Below are positions 1-8,213 of a DNA stretch of 11,770 nt, one piece after another. This DNA is from Planctomycetota bacterium. GTDB lineage: Bacteria > Planctomycetota > GCA-002687715 > DRQF01. The stretch spans positions 1 to 11,770 of the forward strand of contig WFTN01000309.1 of the NCBI GenBank assembly GCA_015485455.1, given 5' to 3'. Below the pieces are notes generated by a model that saw nothing but the letters and a program-made list of their open reading frames with translations, had not been told where the DNA came from and made no database searches. How positions within the stretch are numbered: position 1 is the first letter of the stretch; each line of letters starts with the position of its first letter. The position numbers and the translations under genes were made by a program.

Positions 1-1
1 C

Positions 2-958
2 AAAGACAACCTTGTCCGGGACACCGCCCTCGACTACCTCCAGCGCATGACCGGACAGCGTTTATCAGCGAACTCAAAGAAATGGCTTAAATGGTGGAAG
101 ACCGGGTCCGAGGGCTTCAAGTTTGTCGATCAAGTGGCACTGAGAAATCGGGAAACACAGGTCGATGCCAAGTATGATCGTTTCAGCGAGAACCCTTACG
201 GTTCCTTCAAGAATGTTCGGGTGATCGTCTTAGGGCAATCACGAGACAAGATGGAAGACAGCCTGGAGGTTTTGGGCATCAAACACGTGATGACTCAAAC
301 CGGTAAGGTTTTTGAGTCAGGCCTACATCCGAACGCTGTATTCTTTGCCAACTGTCCCGGAGTCATCACCAACGACGACTCCCAGAGGCTCAGTTGGTTT
401 GTTCGCTCGGGTGGCTATATGTTCGCCACATGTGTTGCCGTGAGTAATACGGTGATGAAGACTTTTCCAGAGATGATCAAACGGGCCCCCGCCTCAGCCA
501 ACCCTCCAGGCCCTGTGGATTCCTTTCCGGTTGAGTCGCAATCACCTTTTTTGCGTGGCGTTTTCGGCCGCCACGTCCGTTTGCGCTTTCAGGTGGCCGG
601 CAACCAGTTACCCGTTCCGGCAGACAATGACCGCGTTCATGTCTTAGTCGACAGCACCGACGCCTGCTCAAGGTGGGGATCTGGTGCTATGGCATCTTGG
701 TTCAAGATCGGCCATGGAGTTGTGGTCGACAGCGCCAACCATTTCGTCCTCCAAGGTTTTGCCAACGAGAGAATGAAAACCGCCGACGAGCGACGTAGCT
801 ATGCCATCGAAAGATTGGGGATCAAGTTCCGCGAAATTCGCAAACTCGACAAGAAGAAGGTTTTCAGCTCTCAATCGAAGGCAGCAAAGGCCTGTCACGA
901 TCGGACGATGATGCGCCTTGTGGCTCGATTCGTCTACGATCGCCGTCGCGACCACTGA
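2..958 (+). CDS. HEAT-repeat / glutamine-amidotransferase-like protein, 3' part (5' end outside window)
   Basis: The frame is open from the first bases of the window, so the ATG at 47 is internal and this is the C-terminal 318 residues of a longer protein. Residues 1-32 (numbered from base 2), with TALDYLQRMTGQ and KKWLKWW, look like the last helical repeat of a PBS-lyase/HEAT-type protein, where a TGQ followed by a W-x-x-WW is common in planctomycetes. Around residues 70-150 there is an alternating beta/alpha pattern (VRVIVLGQS, AVFFANCPG, LSWFVRSGGYMFATC) resembling DUF4159/ThuA-type class I glutamine-amidotransferase-like folds. A second Rossmann-like segment, HGVVVDSANHF, follows near residue 240. 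I see no clear Cys-His-Glu catalytic triad, so a binding or structural role is possible. The C-terminus is basic. The stop codon overlaps the next ATG as TGATG. The fold assignment is from pattern and memory; the function is unknown. Confidence 0.7.
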   Translation, partial: KDNLVRDTALDYLQRMTGQRLSANSKKWLKWWKTGSEGFKFVDQVALRNRETQVDAKYDRFSENPYGSFKNVRVIVLGQSRDKMEDSLEVLGIKHVMTQTGKVFESGLHPNAVFFANCPGVITNDDSQRLSWFVRSGGYMFATCVAVSNTVMKTFPEMIKRAPASANPPGPVDSFPVESQSPFLRGVFGRHVRLRFQVAGNQLPVPADNDRVHVLVDSTDACSRWGSGAMASWFKIGHGVVVDSANHFVLQGFANERMKTADERRSYAIERLGIKFREIRKLDKKKVFSSQSKAAKACHDRTMMRLVARFVYDRRRDH

Positions 959-1284
959 TGACCCTAACCAGAATAGTTCACGATCTCGCGGCCCCCTGTG
1001 CTTCCCAGGATGGCCACATCAAGGTGAGTGAAGCGACGAGTTTGAGCTGTCGGTTTGCTCCGGCACCAGGGCTAAAATCTGAAATCGAGGGTTCGTCTTG
1101 GGCCACTTGGCGATATCATAGGACAGCGAGCCAAATCGAAATGGAAATGATGAACAATCCCAACCCAAAAGACGGCCATGACGAAAAGAGCCTCTTCACC
1201 ACTCAAGTCATTATGATCATTTTTGCCTTCATCCTGAACGCCTTGTTAATTGGCTGGGTTATATCGAACAAGCCCGACTTCTAA
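958..1284 (+). CDS. Small single-pass membrane protein, start uncertain
   Basis: I do not recognise this protein. The frame begins with an ATG that shares bases with the stop of the upstream gene (TGATG), which fits translational coupling and would give 108 residues. The N-terminal 61 residues are unremarkable, however. The part that looks like a protein is the C-terminal 44-47 residues, which could start at the ATG at 1141 or at 1150. It consists of a short charged stretch (NPKDGHDEK), one hydrophobic helix of about 22 residues (QVIMIIFAFILNALLIGWVIS) ending in the cytoplasm or periplasm, and a short tail NKPDF. No Shine-Dalgarno sequence decides between the starts. The gene ends 58 bp before the stop of the converging beta-lactamase gene. 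If real, it is probably a small inner-membrane accessory subunit of unknown function. Confidence 0.4.
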   Translation: MTLTRIVHDLAAPCASQDGHIKVSEATSLSCRFAPAPGLKSEIEGSSWATWRYHRTASQIEMEMMNNPNPKDGHDEKSLFTTQVIMIIFAFILNALLIGWVISNKPDF

Positions 1285-1342
1285 CTTAGATCATTGCTTG
1301 GGCCTTCCCCGCACCGAGGAAACGGTCACTTCGGCCATTGAC

Positions 1343-2260
1343 TCAGGGCTGCAATAGACCCTCAGCCCTCAAGATACCCTTGGCAATGGTCACGCGATCG
1401 CCGGAATTGGCGATTTCCCGCAAGTCCATGTTCAATGCGAAAAAATAGGCATTGTCATTTGTCTCCACCCAGCCCACCCACCAACCGAGCCCGGAGTCGT
1501 TTCCAAGACCCCAACCTGTTTTTCCGCGAATGGTGTATGATTCCGTACGTTCATGAAGCATCATTTCTTTGACAGATTTTTGGCTCTCGATTGACGCAGG
1601 AAGGGACTCTCTATAGAGCTTCTCGAGAAATGCGACTTGCTCAAATGCAGAAATCTTCAGCGTGTTGTTTAACCAGAATTGATCAATCTCGCCTGAGATG
1701 TCGCAGTTCCCATAGTCGAAACCTTCGACGTATTCAACCATAGATTGAGCACCCACAGCGCGAGCGATTTCTTGGTAGACGGGAACAACTGAGAATCGAA
1801 ATGCTGAGTCCAGATCATGAGCTCTTTCCCACGATTTGCTGAGCTGCTTCTCCCCGTTCCACACGAAAATCTGTTTGCGGGAGCGAACGACACCAGAGTC
1901 GAGGGCAATGATCGAGTTGGGAATTTTGAAGGTCGATGCTGGAGTCATGGCCTTTTTGGCGCGCTCAACATCAAGAACCTGGAATTCTCGGGTGGCCAGA
2001 TCGAAAAGAACAAAGCAACCTTGAGTATTCTTGTTCTCGAAGTGGACTTTCCAATCGTCCCTCAGATGGTGCTGATCGAAAGAGGTAATATAGGGGATGT
2101 CGGGGGATTCGACATGACTACATGCGGTCAAAGTGGCCATACAAAAAATCAAGAAAACCAACATCAAAGCGCTCCACCAAGACCTGAACGGGACATCTGC
2201 AGATGTTAGCTCGCCCTTTGCACTATTAAAGCGCGGCAAGAGGTTGCGACACCTCCGCAT
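1343..2260 (-). CDS. Class D (OXA-type) beta-lactamase, predicted lipoprotein
   Basis: This is a serine beta-lactamase that would acylate and hydrolyse beta-lactams outside the inner membrane. Numbered from the ATG at 2260 (305 residues), it has every class D landmark in order: STFK at 109-112 (nucleophile Ser, carboxylatable Lys), SVV at 157-159 (the S-x-V motif), YGN at 183-185, the FWL tryptophan at 196 that contacts the modified lysine, KTG at 247-249 and WWVGW at 260-264. Intervening strings such as TFKIPNSIIALDSG and FALNMD match the OXA pattern. The N-terminus has a hydrophobic segment ending in LTAC (Cys47), a lipobox. The frame stays open to an ATG at 2392, but that extension is unlike a signal peptide. 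A TTG at 2239 lies behind a GGAGG, and an ATG at 2164 gives 273 residues, near the usual OXA length, so the start is not settled. It lies alone, divergent from the S8 protease, with no BlaR/BlaI-type regulator in view. Confidence 0.88.
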   Translation of the reverse strand: MRRCRNLLPRFNSAKGELTSADVPFRSWWSALMLVFLIFCMATLTACSHVESPDIPYITSFDQHHLRDDWKVHFENKNTQGCFVLFDLATREFQVLDVERAKKAMTPASTFKIPNSIIALDSGVVRSRKQIFVWNGEKQLSKSWERAHDLDSAFRFSVVPVYQEIARAVGAQSMVEYVEGFDYGNCDISGEIDQFWLNNTLKISAFEQVAFLEKLYRESLPASIESQKSVKEMMLHERTESYTIRGKTGWGLGNDSGLGWWVGWVETNDNAYFFALNMDLREIANSGDRVTIAKGILRAEGLLQP

Positions 2261-2480
2261 CTCAATCGTTAAAGACCAACAGAAGAAGGCGCATGAGCGC
2301 CAAGAATTCGCTATGCTGGGCCACGATCCATTTGCTGTTGAGAATGCCGCATAAAGATCCACGGGACATTTCTTCAATTCGTCCTGAGGCATTTGTCGAT
2401 ATATGTGGTGCGTTCCGAATTGAATTTGGGATCCAAGCCAAGGTCAGATTTCATTTTTGAGTTTCGAATAGGAAAGCAAG

Positions 2481-4628
2481 ATGTTCAGAGCCACGTTCTT
2501 CAAGTACGCCGCGCGATTCGCTTTCGTCATCGCCCTCCCCCTGAGCGCAACTGCTTTGGCCCAGAACATCGTCGTCGACCTCGAGCAATCTCGTTTGGAA
2601 GCCATTGACTTAGCCTTGCGTTCTGGGTGGCCCCTTCGCATCGAACAGGCTGATGGGAGTACAGCGGAGATTGTCGGGATCGAGAGCGGCAGGGTCCTCT
2701 ACATAAGCACCAACAATGCCAATGCTGCCATCTCATCCAATGCCGCTTCCGTTCGAGGCAATGCTGGATTCTTAGGTGTTATCGGAAGCGGACAAACTGT
2801 TGGTGTTTGGGATAGTGCTGCCGTGAGAGATAGCCACGAAGCTTTCGGAGCACGGGTCACTGTAGGGGACGGAACATCTTCTCAGAGCAATCACTCAACT
2901 CATGTAGCCGGAACAATTGCAGCATCTGGAGCTTTCGACATGACCGCCGAAGGAATGGCACCCGGGGCCACGATCGAAAGCTTCAATTGGTCAAGCGACA
3001 CCCTGGAAATGGCATCCCGAGGAGCCACAGGCGCAAACCAAGTGAACAATATCAAACTATCGAATCATTCCTACGGCTACGTCACCGGATGGACGACCTA
3101 CGCAGCATCTGGCAATTCTGGTCCACACTGGTTTGGCAACTGGGGCGAACCTGAAGACCGCAACTTTGGCGCATATTCCTACGGTTCGGTTTCCTACGAC
3201 AACATAGCTTTCAACGCCCCTTACTATCTCATCGTGAAAGCAGCGGGAAACGACCGCAACGACAGCGCCCCAAACAATGGCGACACATTCTATTACTTTG
3301 ACAATGGATCATGGCAAAGTGATGTTTACGACAGCAACATACATCCCCCTTCTGATGGCGTGAACACCAATGGATTCCTGGGCTACGACACACTCACACC
3401 CAGATCTTGCTGCAAGAACACTTTAGTTGTGGGGAGCATGACGGACGCTGTCTCCGGTGGCACACGTTCAGTGGGATCTGCAGGAATCAATAGCTTCAGC
3501 GGTTGGGGCCCCACCGACGACGGCCGTATCAAACCCGACATCGTTGGCAATGGAAACTCACTCAGATCCACGGGAAAGAATTCTGACAGTCACTACTACT
3601 CCTCGACCGGAACAAGTATGGCGAGCCCCAATATTTGTGGCTCGACAGTCCTTTTGCATGATCTCTATGAGCAACGATTCCCGGGGTCATCCATGCGCGC
3701 GGCCACCATCAAGGCACTTATCTTGCACACCGCTGACGATGTTGCGAACCCAGGACCTGACTACAAAACCGGTTGGGGTTTGATGAACACGCTAACTGCC
3801 GCAAATGTCATAGAAGACCACTACTTAGCCCCCTTAGATGGGCACCTAACGGAAGACTCACTCAGCCTCCAGAACAAAGAAGAGTCATATTTGATTACCG
3901 CGACAGGAGGCCCATTGACGGTGACCATGGTTTGGACGGATCCAGCGGGAGCTCCTCAAAGTGGGCTGGACAACCCAACAAGCAACTTGGTTAATGATCT
4001 GGATATCCGTTTGGTCGATAGCACCCTCACCCCCATCTTCCCCTGGATTCTTGATCCTTCAAACCCAGCCGCAGACGCCACAACAGGTGACAATTTTCGG
4101 GACAATGTCGAACAAATCAAACTGCCAATGGGAAGTGGCGACTATGTCCTCACAGTGAGCCACAAAGGTGATCTGGCTGGAGGCTCACAAGAGTTCTCGC
4201 TGATCATGACCGGTGGAATCATCTCCCAAACTGTTCAAGCATCTTCATTCATCGTTGGAGTTGGCGGCGGTGGCTTGGGTGGGCAGCTGCCCACAGTCAC
4301 CTCGACGGCACCGGTCATCGGTGGGACATTTTCGATTTCTGGCCAATTGGCCCCGGCGAGTGCATTCGGAATCATGGCCTACCACATCGGCCCAGCCACA
4401 CCTCTGGCCATCCCAGACAACTGTTTTCTATACATCGATCTGGACGTAGCGATTCCCACAGGAACAATGTTCAGCGATGCTTTCGGCGACTGGACTGTTT
4501 CAGCTCCAATCCCGGCGATCCCCGGTTATGAAGGAATCGTCATCACCAACCAGGCCTTCTTCTCCACCACTCAAACATCCTTTGGTTGGGCCTGCACTCC
4601 CGGGGTTCAAAGCACTTTAGGTTTTTGA
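2481..4628 (+). CDS. Secreted subtilisin-family (S8) serine protease with C-terminal jelly-roll and extra terminal module
   Basis: This is an exported endopeptidase of 715 residues. A signal peptide covers residues 1-28, cleaved after the ALA before QN, and a short region to about residue 95 may be a propeptide. The catalytic domain spans about 100-445: Asp111 in VGVWDSA, His141 in NHSTHVAGT, oxyanion Asn257 in AAGND, and nucleophile Ser379 in GTSMASP. Residues 450-580 form a beta-sandwich of the kind seen in Kp43-like subtilases (VTMVWTDPAG, NLVNDLDIRL, DNVEQIKLP, YVLTVSHKG). A glycine-rich linker (GVGGGGLGG) leads to a last module at 603-715 with GGTFSISG, a CFLYIDLD strand and the ending CTPGVQSTLGF. 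The start at 2481 has an AGGAA 6 nt upstream. No neighbour is co-oriented close enough for an operon. The family call is secure; the role of the last module is unknown. Confidence 0.93.
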   Translation: MFRATFFKYAARFAFVIALPLSATALAQNIVVDLEQSRLEAIDLALRSGWPLRIEQADGSTAEIVGIESGRVLYISTNNANAAISSNAASVRGNAGFLGVIGSGQTVGVWDSAAVRDSHEAFGARVTVGDGTSSQSNHSTHVAGTIAASGAFDMTAEGMAPGATIESFNWSSDTLEMASRGATGANQVNNIKLSNHSYGYVTGWTTYAASGNSGPHWFGNWGEPEDRNFGAYSYGSVSYDNIAFNAPYYLIVKAAGNDRNDSAPNNGDTFYYFDNGSWQSDVYDSNIHPPSDGVNTNGFLGYDTLTPRSCCKNTLVVGSMTDAVSGGTRSVGSAGINSFSGWGPTDDGRIKPDIVGNGNSLRSTGKNSDSHYYSSTGTSMASPNICGSTVLLHDLYEQRFPGSSMRAATIKALILHTADDVANPGPDYKTGWGLMNTLTAANVIEDHYLAPLDGHLTEDSLSLQNKEESYLITATGGPLTVTMVWTDPAGAPQSGLDNPTSNLVNDLDIRLVDSTLTPIFPWILDPSNPAADATTGDNFRDNVEQIKLPMGSGDYVLTVSHKGDLAGGSQEFSLIMTGGIISQTVQASSFIVGVGGGGLGGQLPTVTSTAPVIGGTFSISGQLAPASAFGIMAYHIGPATPLAIPDNCFLYIDLDVAIPTGTMFSDAFGDWTVSAPIPAIPGYEGIVITNQAFFSTTQTSFGWACTPGVQSTLGF

Positions 4629-4720
4629 GCGATAGACAACCGAAATAGTTCACGGCTTTTTCACCCCGACCTCACAACTGAGTCGGACTGGATGCTCACT
4701 CATGTCAGGGCCATGAGGTG

Positions 4721-5932
4721 CTACCCCGCTGGAACTGCGAAGATAGCAACCGCCAGCAAGACGAGCGCCCCGGCGGCGATCAATGCACGGCAAAGCCATG
4801 GTCGTTTATGCGTCTTGGGCACAACCAAAAGAGCCACCAAAGCTTGAGAGAAATAGTAGATCGCAAAAGCTCTGGAAGCGAAAGTGATGATCTCGAAGAC
4901 ATTGGCACTCCACACCAAAACGATAGCTAACCCAGCGATAATTGGGTAGGCCCTTTTTGCGGGAACTCGGTTGTGGCTCTCTTCTTCCACCAATCCACCG
5001 GCTCCAACAGAGTCGGCCACCGCCGCGCTAAACTGGCTCATGACAGCAGCAACAACCAGAAGAAACGGCAAGATCAATGCTGCATGACCAGCAAGTTCGA
5101 TAATCGCAGTGTCTTGAGGCTTCTCCCCATTAAGAGACGGCAACAAGGGCGCAACCAGAAAGACGAAAAGCAAATAGATTGCGCCAGACAACCATTGTGC
5201 CACTCTCATAGTGCGGATGCGCATTTCCACCGAGTACTCTTTAGCCAAGTAGCGCGATGTCTCGAATCCCTGAAAGACGAGGAGCATTCCTGCAAGCATC
5301 CGAAGTCGCTCCAAGAATGACATTGATTCCGCTTCCACGCCCTCGGGTATGAACCCGGAACTTAGGTTGTGATGAAACAAACCAATCAACAGCGAGCCGA
5401 TAATAGCCAACTTAATACTGACGGAGTATTCCTCCAGACGTTCAAGAGTCCCCAACCCTCGAAGCCACCCCACCATACCAATGAAGACCAACACAACTGA
5501 GGTCAAACATTGAGCCCGGAAGTCTGAATAGACATGAGCATATTGCAAGACAAAAGAAGCCATCAACCTCAAGTAGAAGGCGATGGATACGACGTATGCC
5601 AGTGACAAGGAAAAATTCGACAGGCGCTCAGTTGTCAACAAAGCTCGACTTGGATTGTCGTTTAAGACTGGCTCGGCATAACGAATATTGAATCGTATGA
5701 TGGCGCCAATGCCATAAGCGACAAGAACCGTGCAAAACACCGCCAAGAGCGCCCACTGCCCAGCTATGACTCCCAACAGCGGTGCGATGATCAAGAAACC
5801 GCTGCCGATAATCGATGCCAAAGGGGTCACCGTCGCCCGCCAAAAAAGCCAATCCTTCACTGCCGGGCGCAGCATCCAGACTGCCAAAGCAAGAGCTATC
5901 ACCAGAAGAAGGTAATCGATCGATTGAAACAT
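4721..5932 (-). CDS. APC-superfamily-like permease, about 12 transmembrane helices
   Basis: This is an integral inner-membrane protein of 403 residues with about 12 hydrophobic helices, near residues 4-21, 37-56, 60-80, 106-130, 142-156, 170-187, 212-224, 244-265, 279-300, 328-345, 350-372 and 381-400. Two features suggest the amino acid-polyamine-organocation (LeuT-fold) group. One is the glycine-rich break IIGSGFL in an early helix, typical of the unwound substrate-binding helix. The other is FQGFETSRYLAKE in a later helix, like the G-F-E segment followed by a charged loop in amino acid permeases. The substrate cannot be read from sequence; amino acids or small amines are the usual guess. 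A charged loop (GLVEEESHNRVPAKR) follows residue 312. The gene converges with the S8 protease, with 92 bp between their ends, and diverges from the S15 peptidase. Its place between two exported peptidases is compatible with uptake of their products. No clear Shine-Dalgarno sequence precedes the ATG. Confidence 0.65.
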   Translation of the reverse strand: MFQSIDYLLLVIALALAVWMLRPAVKDWLFWRATVTPLASIIGSGFLIIAPLLGVIAGQWALLAVFCTVLVAYGIGAIIRFNIRYAEPVLNDNPSRALLTTERLSNFSLSLAYVVSIAFYLRLMASFVLQYAHVYSDFRAQCLTSVVLVFIGMVGWLRGLGTLERLEEYSVSIKLAIIGSLLIGLFHHNLSSGFIPEGVEAESMSFLERLRMLAGMLLVFQGFETSRYLAKEYSVEMRIRTMRVAQWLSGAIYLLFVFLVAPLLPSLNGEKPQDTAIIELAGHAALILPFLLVVAAVMSQFSAAVADSVGAGGLVEEESHNRVPAKRAYPIIAGLAIVLVWSANVFEIITFASRAFAIYYFSQALVALLVVPKTHKRPWLCRALIAAGALVLLAVAIFAVPAG

Positions 5933-6167
5933 TCTACATTCTCGATTCTAAAGGCTAACCCACCCGCAGTTCTGTCCGACCAAGCCTAACAAGCCCTTTT
6001 CCGCCAACCCGACAAAACTGCAAGAAGGCAGAATCATGGAGTTCCGGGCAGTGATTACTCGACCCCAGCGCGGCAAAATCATCAACACAAGCAAGAACAA
6101 ACCATTCCACCCCTCCACTCGTCACGCCCCAGTCTTCGGGCTCAACCCGGTGCATAATGAGGGCATT

Positions 6168-6196
6168 TTGACAGGGGAGTATCATAGACCTACACT
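6168..6196 (+). promoter_or_regulatory. Sigma70-type promoter placed for a leaderless transcript
   Basis: TTGACA at 6168-6173, a 17-bp spacer, and TACACT at 6191-6196 match the -35 and -10 consensus very well. Standard geometry puts +1 seven bases after the end of the -10 box, at 6203, which is the A of an in-frame ATG of the S15 peptidase. The earlier ATG at 6197 would then lie outside the transcript. There is no Shine-Dalgarno sequence at a useful distance; the GGGGAG at 6174-6179 lies inside the spacer. This is a sequence-only prediction. Confidence 0.55.
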
Positions 6197-8086
6197 ATGA
6201 CCATGAACTACCAAACTCACGAAAGTCAAAAGGTTCCCAGGCATGTCTTATGTCCTGGCTTGCTCGGCTGCCTCATTCTCATTTCCAGCCTCATTGTTAG
6301 CAGCGACCTGCTTGGGCAAGAAAAGTCAAAGCCCACCTTTGAGATGGGCCAAGCCCAAGTCGTGGCTGGCTTCAAGGATCGCTCTCAGTGGATCCAACAC
6401 GAGCTCTGGGTCGAGACTGAATTCGATTCTGACAGCGATGGCAAGTTAGATCGAGTCCATGTCGATGTCACTCGGCAAGCACAAACAGAATCAGAGGGTC
6501 TGAAAGTTCCGGTGATCTATGTTTCCAGCCCCTACTTCTCGGGAGTTTCTTCGTCGGACAAAAAGTACTTCTGGGACCCAAGACATGAATTGGGAGCAAA
6601 ACCGCCACGGCACGAAAACCCGCCTCCCATTAGGACAAGAATCGGAAAACCTCTGATGTCGAACTCCCATGTGAGAACTTGGGTGCCAAGAGGTTTCGCC
6701 GTTGTTCATTCCGCCGCACCTGGAACAGGACTCTCTGAAGGGTGCCCCACTGTAGGTGGTCCCAGTGAAGCCTTAGCCCCAAAGGCCGTCGTTGATTGGT
6801 TGTGCGGTAGAGCCAAGGGTTTCACTTCTGTGGACGGAAAGATTGAAGTCAAAGCGAATTGGTGTACAGGTAAGGTTGGCATGACTGGCACTTCCTACAA
6901 TGGAACCATCCCCCTGGCATGTGCGACCACAGGAGTGGATGGTCTTGAGTGCATCATCCCCATCGCCCCCAACACATCTTACTACCACTATTATCGATCC
7001 AACGGTTTGATTCGCCACCCAGGGGGTTGGATGGGAGAAGACATCGATGTCCTGTTTAACTTCATCCACAGCGGTGGCACTGCTGCTGAACGCGCCCGAT
7101 GCGAAAAGGAGTTTCGCGACAAAGTCATCGCCAAGAACATCGACCGCATCAAAGGTGACTCCAACAACTTTTGGAAAATTCGCAACCTACGATCTCGTCT
7201 GCAAAAAGTGAAAGCCGCAACACTCATGGCCCACGCTTTCAACGACTGGAACGTCATGCCGGAGCATAGCGTTGAGGTTTACGAAGCGCTCAAGAAGCAA
7301 GGGGTTCCCGTGCAATCGTATTTTCATCAAAGAGGTCACGGCGGCGAGCCTCCCCTCAAAATGATGAACCGATGGTTCACACGCTATCTCTTTGGTATCA
7401 AGAACAGTGTTGAAGACGATGCCCGAGCATGGATTGTTCGAGAAGGCCAACGCCTCCCCACCCCCTACAAGGACTACCCAAACCCAGATGCCAGTCTCGT
7501 TCAATTTCACCTTGGCAAGGGGGGCAATCATTCTGGTTCATTGGGCCTGTCTCTCAAGAGCAAGCAAGGGGTCGAGGAGCTCATCGATGATGTGGCCTTT
7601 TCCGGGGCCAAGTTAGCTCAAGCCAAGAAATCGAAAAACCGCCTGATCTATGCCACCCCTGTCCTCAAGACGCCTGTACACCTCTCAGGAACTTCCCGTA
7701 TCAAAATCCGCCTGTCATCCAGTAAACCTGCAGCCAATCTCTCGGTTTGGGTCGTTTCCCTTCCTTGGACCAAAGGAAAGAGACGAAGTCCCATCACAGA
7801 CAACCTGATCACGCGGGGTTGGGCCGACCCACAAAATCAAAAATCTAATTCCGAAAGTGCCCCTTTGAAGCCGGGCCAGTTTGTCGAACTCAGCTTCAAT
7901 CTTCAGCCTGACGACCAGATCATTCCTGCCGGTCAACAAATCGGCCTCATGATATTCTCAAGCGATCGGGACTTCACGCTCTGGCCTAAGGCGGGCACAA
8001 GGCTAAAAATCGACTTGGATGCAACCACAATCGCGATGCCCATCGTTGGCGGCGCTAGCGCTTTCAAAAAAGCAATTGGAGACTAG
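6197..8086 (+). CDS. Exported X-Pro dipeptidyl-peptidase / CocE-like hydrolase (S15 family)
   Basis: This is an alpha/beta-hydrolase of 629 residues, likely cleaving X-Pro dipeptides from peptide N-termini or hydrolysing acyl esters. The catalytic residues are visible: Ser233 in GMTGTSYNGT, Asp350 in HAFNDWNV and His381 in QRGHGG. SPYFSG near residue 111 would supply the oxyanion region. The segment TEFDSDSDGKLDRVHVDVTR (about 74-93), with an Asp-rich Ca-like loop, is typical of secreted actinobacterial-type PepX homologues. About 430-629 is the PepX C-terminal jelly-roll. A long n-region then a hydrophobic stretch (about 17-40, ending LLGQ) acts as signal peptide or anchor. The coordinates use the first ATG; the promoter upstream instead predicts the second ATG at 6203. 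The gene diverges from the permease gene across 264 bp. The family is secure, but the peptidase versus esterase specificity is not. Confidence 0.9.
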   Translation: MTMNYQTHESQKVPRHVLCPGLLGCLILISSLIVSSDLLGQEKSKPTFEMGQAQVVAGFKDRSQWIQHELWVETEFDSDSDGKLDRVHVDVTRQAQTESEGLKVPVIYVSSPYFSGVSSSDKKYFWDPRHELGAKPPRHENPPPIRTRIGKPLMSNSHVRTWVPRGFAVVHSAAPGTGLSEGCPTVGGPSEALAPKAVVDWLCGRAKGFTSVDGKIEVKANWCTGKVGMTGTSYNGTIPLACATTGVDGLECIIPIAPNTSYYHYYRSNGLIRHPGGWMGEDIDVLFNFIHSGGTAAERARCEKEFRDKVIAKNIDRIKGDSNNFWKIRNLRSRLQKVKAATLMAHAFNDWNVMPEHSVEVYEALKKQGVPVQSYFHQRGHGGEPPLKMMNRWFTRYLFGIKNSVEDDARAWIVREGQRLPTPYKDYPNPDASLVQFHLGKGGNHSGSLGLSLKSKQGVEELIDDVAFSGAKLAQAKKSKNRLIYATPVLKTPVHLSGTSRIKIRLSSSKPAANLSVWVVSLPWTKGKRRSPITDNLITRGWADPQNQKSNSESAPLKPGQFVELSFNLQPDDQIIPAGQQIGLMIFSSDRDFTLWPKAGTRLKIDLDATTIAMPIVGGASAFKKAIGD

Positions 8087-8213
8087 TGCTACGCCAATAA
8101 TTTGTCGGCCCTTCGATAAGAGATTAGCGGACAATAAGAGTCGTAACCCGTAACTGCGCCATTCTTGTCAAAACCATACCGACTCCCTTTCGATTCTCTC
8201 GCCGCATACGTTC

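Noticed and set aside
972..982. The 11-mer AATAGTTCACG shared with 4644-4654, both just after a stop codon.
   Set aside because: Several shared 11-mers are expected by chance in a window this long, and the flanks do not match.
1345..1368. Inverted repeat AGGGCT/AGCCCT at the end of the beta-lactamase gene as a terminator.
   Set aside because: It lies inside the coding sequence, has a 12-nt loop and lacks a T tract.
4697..4720. A hairpin (CACTCATG with CATGAGGTG, one bulge) between the converging subtilase and permease genes as a two-way terminator.
   Set aside because: The stem is short, the loop is 7 nt and no T tract follows on either strand.
5955..6185. A 76-codon minus-strand frame in the gap between the permease and the S15 peptidase.
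   Set aside because: It has no ribosome binding site, runs through the S15 promoter region, and its protein matches no family I know. An open frame of this length is expected by chance.
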